A DNA stretch of 64,000 nt, from the NCBI GenBank assembly GCA_963773035.1, contig CAVYZX010000022.1, positions 62,001 through 126,000 on the forward strand, read 5' to 3'. The notes below the pieces were generated by a model. The model made no database searches and was not told where the DNA came from. It saw only the letters and a list, made by a program, of their open reading frames with translations. Positions 58,932-64,000 of this stretch are shown here, one piece after another (within the stretch, counting starts at the first letter, position 1; the number at the start of each line of letters is the position of its first letter). The DNA comes from CAVRXZ01 sp963773035. Its GTDB lineage: Bacteria > Acidobacteriota > Vicinamibacteria > Vicinamibacterales > CAVVIG01. Made by a program: the position numbers and the translations under genes.

Positions 58932-60470
58932 GTGCTGTTCACGGAACCGACCTTTCTTTTCCTTTTCCTGCCGATCGTGCTGGCCCTGTACTTTGCACCG
59001 CTCTCACGAGTTCACGGCAGGTACGGCAACTGGTTGCTGCTCCTGGCGAGCCTCGCGTTCTACGCGAAAGGCGGCGGATCGTTCACCTGGCTGATGCTGG
59101 CCTCGATTGCCTTCAACTATTGGATCGCGATCGCGATCGCAGGGCTGAAGCCCAGCGCCACAACTGTAGGACAAGCGGCCACAGCGACGCGGGAGTCACA
59201 GGCCGAGGGAAGTTCCGTGGCGCAGCCCTTCAGGGCTGCGAGGACGGCACGATGGCTGCTGGCATTTGCGGTCGGGGCCAACCTGCTCGTGCTCGGTGTG
59301 TTCAAGTACTCCAATTTCGCCGCCGACAATCTCAACTCGCTGCTGGTGACACTGCAGGTCAATCCTGTCGTGATTCCGCGGGTGCTGCTGCCGATCGGCA
59401 TCTCCTTCTTCACCTTTCACGCGATCTCGTATGTCGTGGACGTCTATCGCGGGGACGCCGTGGCGCAGAAGAGCCCTGTTCACGCTGCGCTCTACATGCT
59501 TCTCTTTCCGCAGCTCATTGCAGGCCCGATCATCCGTTACCGGAACATCGCCGATCAGCTTGCGGCGCGGCAGGTGTCACTCGACGACTTCGCCTACGGC
59601 GTCAGGCGATTCGTCATCGGCCTGGCCAAGAAGGTGCTCATCGCTAATGTCGTGGCCGGACCTGCCGACCAGATTTTCGGGCTGGCCCCAGGGTCGATGA
59701 CCCCGTCAGCCGCATGGCTTGGCATCATCTGCTACACGCTGCAGATCTATTTCGACTTTTCCGGATACTCGGACATGGCTCTCGGCCTCGGGCGAATGTT
59801 CGGCTTCCGATTCCCGGAGAATTTCAGGTGGCCCTACGTTGCGGAGACGGTGCAGGACTTCTGGAGACGTTGGCACATTTCGCTGTCGGCCTGGTTCCGC
59901 GACTACCTCTACGTGCCGCTCGGCGGCAACCGCACCTCGGCGGCCCGAACCTATTGCAATCTCGTGATCGTGTTTTTTCTGTGCGGCCTATGGCACGGCG
60001 CCAGTTGGAACTTCGTGGTCTGGGGCCTCTTTCACGGCAGTTTTCTGGTCTTGGAACGGCTGGGACTGGCCGAGGCGATCGAGCACTTGTGGAAACCGAT
60101 CAGGCATGCATACCTGCTCGTCGTCGTGATGATCGGATGGATCTTCTTCCGTGCGGAGTCATTGCCCGCAGCCGTCGAGTTTCTGAGGGCCCTGGCCGGC
60201 CGGGGAGCCGTCACACCCACTCCGTACGCCCTACAGTGGTATCTCACACCAGAGCTGTGGCTGGCGCTCGTGGCTGGCGCCATCGGATCGATGCCAGTCG
60301 TGCCCGCGTTGGCCAAGTGGCGCGATGGGTGGAGCGGGCTCGACGCCGGGCGAGACTTCGCGCCTCGCCTCAGTGCGATCGGCGCCACCGCTCTCGTCCT
60401 GCTGCTCGTCGCGTCCATCATGCAGATCGCGGCGCGTTCCTATAACCCGTTCATCTACTTCCGTTTCTGA
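58932..60470 (+). CDS. MBOAT family O-acyltransferase (AlgI-like)
   Basis: The 512-residue polytopic protein has the MBOAT core: LLPIGISFFTFHAISYVVDVYRG, LNLFPQLIAGPI-type segment (LLFPQLIAGPIIRYR), DYLYVPLGGNR and the catalytic His region GLWHGASWNFVVWGLFHG. AlgI-type proteins pass an acetyl group across the inner membrane to exopolysaccharide. The N-terminal loop between helices 3 and 4 carries an odd insert of some 35 residues around a palindromic repeat (59221-59240). The gene overlaps the AlgJ-like gene as TGATG. The polysaccharide substrate is unknown; no biosynthesis genes are in view. Confidence 0.92.
   Translation: MLFTEPTFLFLFLPIVLALYFAPLSRVHGRYGNWLLLLASLAFYAKGGGSFTWLMLASIAFNYWIAIAIAGLKPSATTVGQAATATRESQAEGSSVAQPFRAARTARWLLAFAVGANLLVLGVFKYSNFAADNLNSLLVTLQVNPVVIPRVLLPIGISFFTFHAISYVVDVYRGDAVAQKSPVHAALYMLLFPQLIAGPIIRYRNIADQLAARQVSLDDFAYGVRRFVIGLAKKVLIANVVAGPADQIFGLAPGSMTPSAAWLGIICYTLQIYFDFSGYSDMALGLGRMFGFRFPENFRWPYVAETVQDFWRRWHISLSAWFRDYLYVPLGGNRTSAARTYCNLVIVFFLCGLWHGASWNFVVWGLFHGSFLVLERLGLAEAIEHLWKPIRHAYLLVVVMIGWIFFRAESLPAAVEFLRALAGRGAVTPTPYALQWYLTPELWLALVAGAIGSMPVVPALAKWRDGWSGLDAGRDFAPRLSAIGATALVLLLVASIMQIAARSYNPFIYFRF
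59221..59240. repeat. REP-like palindrome inside the MBOAT coding sequence
   Basis: cgcagccc pairs with gggctgcg around ttca. It lies in a low-complexity in-frame insert (roughly 59140-59255) that encodes SSVAQPFRAAR-like peptide. The insert keeps the frame. Confidence 0.5.
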
Positions 60471-61579
60471 TGAATCGAGCGCTGGTCTTCAGCTTTATCC
60501 TCATCATCGCGCTGCCGCTCGGGACCAACCTCGCCGGCATCGACGGAGCCGACCCCTCCGCCGAGCGCCGAGAACTGAGTCAGTTCCCCAGCCGACCCGA
60601 CAGCTGGAAATCGGTTTCGACCTACCCCGACGCTCTGGGCCGCTGGTTCGACGACCACTTCGGTTTTCGGAACCTGCTGGTCCGCTGGTATGCCGAGAGT
60701 CGGCTGTTCGTCCTCGGCGTGTCTCCGTCGAACGCGGTCATGAAGGGACGGGACAGCTGGCTGTTCTACGCGGAGGATGGTGCGCTCGACGATTACACGA
60801 ACCAGAAGCCTCTCACACCTCTCGAGGTGAAGCTGTGGCGCGAAGCCATCGTGCGCGCCCGCGACTGGCTGCGCAACCGTCACATCGGCTACGTGTTCGT
60901 GCTGGCGCCCGACAAACACGTCATCTATCCCGAGAATGTGACGCCTGCTCTTCGGCAGGTGGGACCGACATCACGCATGGATCAGGTCTATGCCGCTCTC
61001 GACGGCACTGGCGTGGCAACGGTCGATCTCCGGCCAGGCCTCCTGGCGGCCAAGCGGGCCGAACGGCTGTACTTCTTGACCGACACGCATTGGAACGATC
61101 GCGGCGCGTTGATCGCGTACCAGCAGATTGTCGACGCTGTTCGTCAGCAAGTACCGGCCATGCCGCCTGCCTGGCGCCGTGAAGATTTCCAGCCAATCGA
61201 AGCCGAGGTCGAAGGAAGAGATCTCGCGCGACTGGTGGGGCTGACGGGCCTTCCCGAAGTCGATCTACAACTCCAGCCAAGACGTCAGCGGCGGGCACGC
61301 GTCGTGGAGCCGATGGGAGCGGAACCGAGGGCGCAGGTCGGCCGCCTTGTAACCGAAATCGACGACCCCCGGCTGCCTCGCGCCGTGATCTTCCGTGATT
61401 CGTTCACGGCAGGCGTCGTGCCGTTCCTGTCCGAGCATTTCAGCCGGGCGGTTTACCTATGGCAGAACGACTTCGATCCCGACGAGGTCCTCGCGGAGCG
61501 CCCCGACATCGTCATTCAGGAGATCGTGGGCCGTCATCTCTACACATTCCTGGCCTCGCCTGAACTCGTTCCGCAATAG
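60470..61579 (+). CDS. AlgJ/AlgX-like SGNH acetyltransferase/esterase
   Basis: The 369-residue protein has an N-terminal membrane/signal helix (ALVFSFILIIALPLGTNLA), then an alginate O-acetyltransferase-like SGNH domain. Catalytic Asp-His lies in LTDTHWNDRGALIAYQ and the nucleophile Ser in IFRDSFTAGVVPF. The conserved FGFRNLLVRWYAESRLFVLGVSPSNAVMKGRDSWLFY precedes them. It would receive acetyl from the coupled MBOAT protein and transfer it to a polysaccharide in the periplasm. The start shares its A with the MBOAT stop. Confidence 0.87.
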   Translation: MNRALVFSFILIIALPLGTNLAGIDGADPSAERRELSQFPSRPDSWKSVSTYPDALGRWFDDHFGFRNLLVRWYAESRLFVLGVSPSNAVMKGRDSWLFYAEDGALDDYTNQKPLTPLEVKLWREAIVRARDWLRNRHIGYVFVLAPDKHVIYPENVTPALRQVGPTSRMDQVYAALDGTGVATVDLRPGLLAAKRAERLYFLTDTHWNDRGALIAYQQIVDAVRQQVPAMPPAWRREDFQPIEAEVEGRDLARLVGLTGLPEVDLQLQPRRQRRARVVEPMGAEPRAQVGRLVTEIDDPRLPRAVIFRDSFTAGVVPFLSEHFSRAVYLWQNDFDPDEVLAERPDIVIQEIVGRHLYTFLASPELVPQ

Positions 61580-61588
61580 GTCGAGTGG

Positions 61589-61608
61589 CTTCCGCCTTTA
61601 GGCGGAAG
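61589..61608. terminator. Palindrome between convergent genes
   Basis: cttccgcct (61589-61597) pairs perfectly with aggcggaag (61600-61608) around a 2-base loop. It lies 9 bases after the AlgJ-like stop and 46 before the facing M20 stop. There is no T-tract; it may be a REP-like unit that also slows transcription. Confidence 0.45.
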
Positions 61609-61654
61609 GAGGGCGATTGAGTCACAGGCCTCTGCCCTTCCCGCCCATCCCGCC

Positions 61655-63310
61655 CTACTTGACCGTCGGATATTTGATGCCGAGCTGCTCGAGATACGTC
61701 CGGTACTTGGTCGGATCGAAGTAGTACTTCCGCAGCTCCGGCCGATACTGCTCCATCGTCTTGGCGTTGAGAGAAATGATCGGCAGATCGGCCTGACCGA
61801 GCAGCGACTCGTATTTCTGATCTTTCGTCTGAGTATTGCGGAAGTAATCCCACGCCTGCTGCACCAGTTCGGGGCGCGAGAGAAAGTCCAGCGCGGTCAT
61901 GGCGATGACCTTCGCACCCGCCGTCGCGCCCTTGTGAGCGATCGGGGTGGCCATCGCCACGGCGTTGGCCCAGTTATGACCCGGCATGCCGGGAATGTTC
62001 GACGGATAGTTCAACGTAACGGTTGGCACATTCCAGGAAACGTCGCCAATGTCGTCGGAACCGCCGCCGTAGTTGTCCTCCAGTCTTACCGGCCCTTGCA
62101 GCAAGGAGATCTCGCTGGCGAGCCCGCGCTGCGGCTGGCCGAGCTCTTTCTGGATGGCCCTGGCCAGCGTGATGTCGTTGTCGTCCCATTTCGGGAGCCC
62201 AACCGTCTTCACGTTTTCGTACATGTTCTCCGCGATGATCTTGTTGAAGTGCTGCGGCCAAGCGACGCCGGTCACGCGCCAGCTCACTTCAGTGTTCGTC
62301 ATCATCGCAGCCGCTCGGGCCATCGTGTCGCCAATCTCACGGATTTCCTTGATGTGTGGATGGTCGATCTCGCGGAAGTAGTACCACACGCTGGCATTCG
62401 AAGGGACGACGTTGGGCTGGTCTCCTCCGTTCGTGATCACGTAATGCGAACGTTGCGACAGTCGCAGATGCTCGCGCCTGAAGTTCCAGCCGATGTCCAT
62501 CAACTCCACGGCATCGAGCGCCGAGCGTCCGCGCCAGGGATTGGCCGCCGCGTGGGCGCTTTCGCCTTTGAAGGTGTACTCGACCGAGACAACGCCAGTG
62601 GCCACGCGGTCGCCCCACGATACGTTGAAGTTGTTACCGACGTGCGCAAAGAGGCAGATATCGACGTCGCTGAAGGCGCCAGCTCGAACGAAGTACGCCT
62701 TGCCACCGCCGAGCTCCTCCGCGACACCGGGCCACACCTTCAGCGTGCCGGTCAGCCGCTCTCGCTCCATGATTTTTTTCACCGCGAGTGCGGCCGTGAC
62801 TTGCAGCGGCATGCCGGAGTTGTGTCCTTCTCCATGACCCGGCGCGCCGGCCACAATCGGATCGTGATAAGCCACACCGGGTTTCTGAGAAGCTTGCGGT
62901 ATGTCGTCGATGTCGGACCCAAGCGCAATCACAGGCTTACCCGTACCCCAAGTCGCCACCCAGCCGGTCGGCATGCCGGCAACGTTGTGTTCGATCCTGA
63001 ACCCATTTCGTTCCAGGATGCCCACGAGATACGTCGACGTCTCGAACTCCTGGTAGCCCAACTCGGCGTAGCTGAAGATCTGGTCGACCATCTGCTGGGT
63101 GGTCTGCCGCATGCTCTCGATGTCGCCGACCACGTTGGCTTTGAGACCGTCGAGCCTCGTATATGCTGTGGGCAGTCCCGAGCCGCCCCTCGGCTGGCCT
63201 TCCTGAAGCGTGCGGACGCGCGGCCCTGCACTCGGTCTGGCAACAAGGCTGGCGGCCAGCGCGAGCGAGCAAGGAACAGTCAGAAGCCGGACCCACCGTG
63301 CGTACGTCAT
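61655..63310 (-). CDS. Exported M20-family amidohydrolase (AbgB-like)
   Basis: The 551-residue protein has a signal peptide (RWVRLLTVPCSLALAASLVARPSAG), then an M20D peptidase. Its metal-site motifs are VIALGSDIDDIP, PGHGEGHNSGMPLQV (His) and PGVAEELGGGKAYFV (Glu pair), followed by a dimerisation domain (VSVEYTFKGESAHAAANPWRGRSALDAVELM). p-Aminobenzoyl-glutamate hydrolase and related secreted amidases are nearest. The substrate outside the cytoplasm is unknown. ATG 63310 overlaps the stop of the upstream hypothetical gene as ATGA. Confidence 0.9.
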   Translation of the reverse strand: MTYARWVRLLTVPCSLALAASLVARPSAGPRVRTLQEGQPRGGSGLPTAYTRLDGLKANVVGDIESMRQTTQQMVDQIFSYAELGYQEFETSTYLVGILERNGFRIEHNVAGMPTGWVATWGTGKPVIALGSDIDDIPQASQKPGVAYHDPIVAGAPGHGEGHNSGMPLQVTAALAVKKIMERERLTGTLKVWPGVAEELGGGKAYFVRAGAFSDVDICLFAHVGNNFNVSWGDRVATGVVSVEYTFKGESAHAAANPWRGRSALDAVELMDIGWNFRREHLRLSQRSHYVITNGGDQPNVVPSNASVWYYFREIDHPHIKEIREIGDTMARAAAMMTNTEVSWRVTGVAWPQHFNKIIAENMYENVKTVGLPKWDDNDITLARAIQKELGQPQRGLASEISLLQGPVRLEDNYGGGSDDIGDVSWNVPTVTLNYPSNIPGMPGHNWANAVAMATPIAHKGATAGAKVIAMTALDFLSRPELVQQAWDYFRNTQTKDQKYESLLGQADLPIISLNAKTMEQYRPELRKYYFDPTKYRTYLEQLGIKYPTVK

Positions 63311-63657
63311 AGCTCTTCGCCCTCGATCTCATCGTCTCCGACATCCACGACAACACTGTGGACGTCGATGCGAAACCACTCCCGGAACATCTTCAAATCT
63401 CTCGACTCCGGCCAGGTCGATTCGTCATCAGTCCATGCGGCGAGCTGAAATTCGAACAGCCAGCCGGCGTTCTCCTCCACCCAATCTTGAACATCTTCCT
63501 CGAGCTCGAACTCCGGAAGAAGGAACGCAGATCCGTAGGTCTTCGCCCGCCCAATGGTCAAGGCGCCTTTGTTGAAGTCTGCATCGTTTTGCTGGGTCCA
63601 GTCGAGGTACGGTTTCGCACCGACCACCGTGACTGCCGTCCGATTAATCACGCGCAT
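63307..63657 (-). CDS. Hypothetical acidic protein coupled to the amidohydrolase
   Basis: The 116-residue acidic protein (for example FELEEDVQDWVEENAGWLFEFQLAAW) has no signal peptide or TM helix and no recognised family. Its Trp and Glu/Asp content suggests a compact cytoplasmic fold. It overlaps the M20 gene by 4 bases. It is oriented with the partial metallopeptidase, from which 72 bases separate it. Confidence 0.7.
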   Translation of the reverse strand: MRVINRTAVTVVGAKPYLDWTQQNDADFNKGALTIGRAKTYGSAFLLPEFELEEDVQDWVEENAGWLFEFQLAAWTDDESTWPESRDLKMFREWFRIDVHSVVVDVGDDEIEGEEL

Positions 63658-63729
63658 AGCGGCGATGGTAGCAGGATCCCACGTGCGTCCCGGCTGTTTC
63701 TTCAGAAGAGGATTGCAGTTGCGAAAGAA

Positions 63730-64000
63730 TCAGTCGACGGCCAAAGGTGTGCCAAGCTGCGCATGCTCGCGGAGCCACCTGCGCGCGTCCTCGTAATTTG
63801 GACACGCCAACGCGACGAGCCGCCAGAACCTGGAGGAATGGTCCATGCGCTTCAGGTGCATGAGCTCGTGGATCATCACATAGTCTCTGATCTCCGGAGG
63901 CATTTGAACGAGGCGCCAGTTCAGACAGATGTGACCGTTCGGCGCGCACGATCCCCACCGCCACTGCTGATTGCGTACCGACACCCTGGCGACACGCAAC
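63730..64000 (-). CDS. YgjP/SprT-like zinc metallopeptidase, truncated by the window
   Basis: The visible 89 C-terminal residues carry VRNQQWRWGSCAPNGHICLNWRLVQMPPEIRDYVMIHELMHLKRMDHSSRFW, the YgjP-type (DUF45) signature with a HELxH zinc site and a second His in MDHSSRF. The frame is open through base 64000 (a TTG at 63999 is internal), so the N-terminus lies beyond the window. Confidence 0.85.
   Translation of the reverse strand, partial: LRVARVSVRNQQWRWGSCAPNGHICLNWRLVQMPPEIRDYVMIHELMHLKRMDHSSRFWRLVALACPNYEDARRWLREHAQLGTPLAVD

Noticed and set aside
1..64000. tRNA, rRNA, CRISPR arrays and insertion sequences
   Set aside because: I looked for cloverleaf ends, regularly spaced repeats and transposase motifs and saw none that I could support by eye.

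Overview
The window is a GC-rich bacterial chromosome segment with tightly packed genes, many of them overlapping by ATGA or GTGA. The protein families point to Acidobacteriota, probably a Vicinamibacteria-like lineage. The main clues are a VWFA-related protein of the acidobacterial type, a stand-alone PGPGW membrane protein, several short conserved-looking proteins and scattered short palindromic repeats. This assignment is inferred from family content. There is no rRNA, tRNA, CRISPR array, transposase or phage gene in view.

Layout. 1-5.4 kb: end of a GAF-PAS sensor kinase, a BON/LysM protein, divergent bactofilin and mreB, and an ABC exporter. 5.4-13.4 kb: a TPR lipoprotein, a translationally coupled pair ending in a 31-residue membrane microprotein, an MFS/spermidine-synthase fusion, a PAP2-type enzyme and a coiled-coil GAF protein. 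13.4-24.0 kb: one long minus-strand Tad/Flp pilus operon with two Flp pilins (one under 60 residues), prepilin peptidase, CpaB, CpaC secretin, a TadG-like protein, CpaE, CpaF, TadB and TadC. It ends in a MoxR-like AAA+ ATPase and a small methyltransferase. Divergent from it are a two-TM protein and a receiver-like protein with a long acidic tail. 26.3-30.3 kb: GT87 glycosyltransferase, PGPGW protein, 2OG-Fe dioxygenase, VWA protein and a palindrome-rich element. 30.4-37.2 kb: an AddAB-type helicase-nuclease pair. 37.4-46.1 kb: membrane and metabolic genes, including a fatty-acyl-AMP ligase with its own acyl carrier protein, a D-lactate/glycolate-type oxidase, an exported Xaa-Pro peptidase, a TraB/GumN protein and an amine oxidase.

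46.1-53.1 kb is a seven-gene minus-strand operon: quinone oxidoreductase, FKBP, MFS, phosphoesterase, pseudouridine synthase, oligoendopeptidase F and an AhpD-like protein. The last is the most striking item. Its only interruption is an in-frame UGA exactly where the second active-site cysteine of the AhpD CxxC motif should be, and a hairpin with the geometry of a bacterial SECIS follows directly. It is therefore predicted to be a selenoprotein. 53.1-58.2 kb: a DUF4440 gene with a probable C-run frameshift, a divergent Lrp regulator, thrC, thrB and an SDR resembling L-threonine dehydrogenase. 58.2-64 kb: an apparently exported methyltransferase, an MBOAT/AlgJ-like O-acetylation pair, an M20 amidohydrolase and a partial YgjP-type metallopeptidase.
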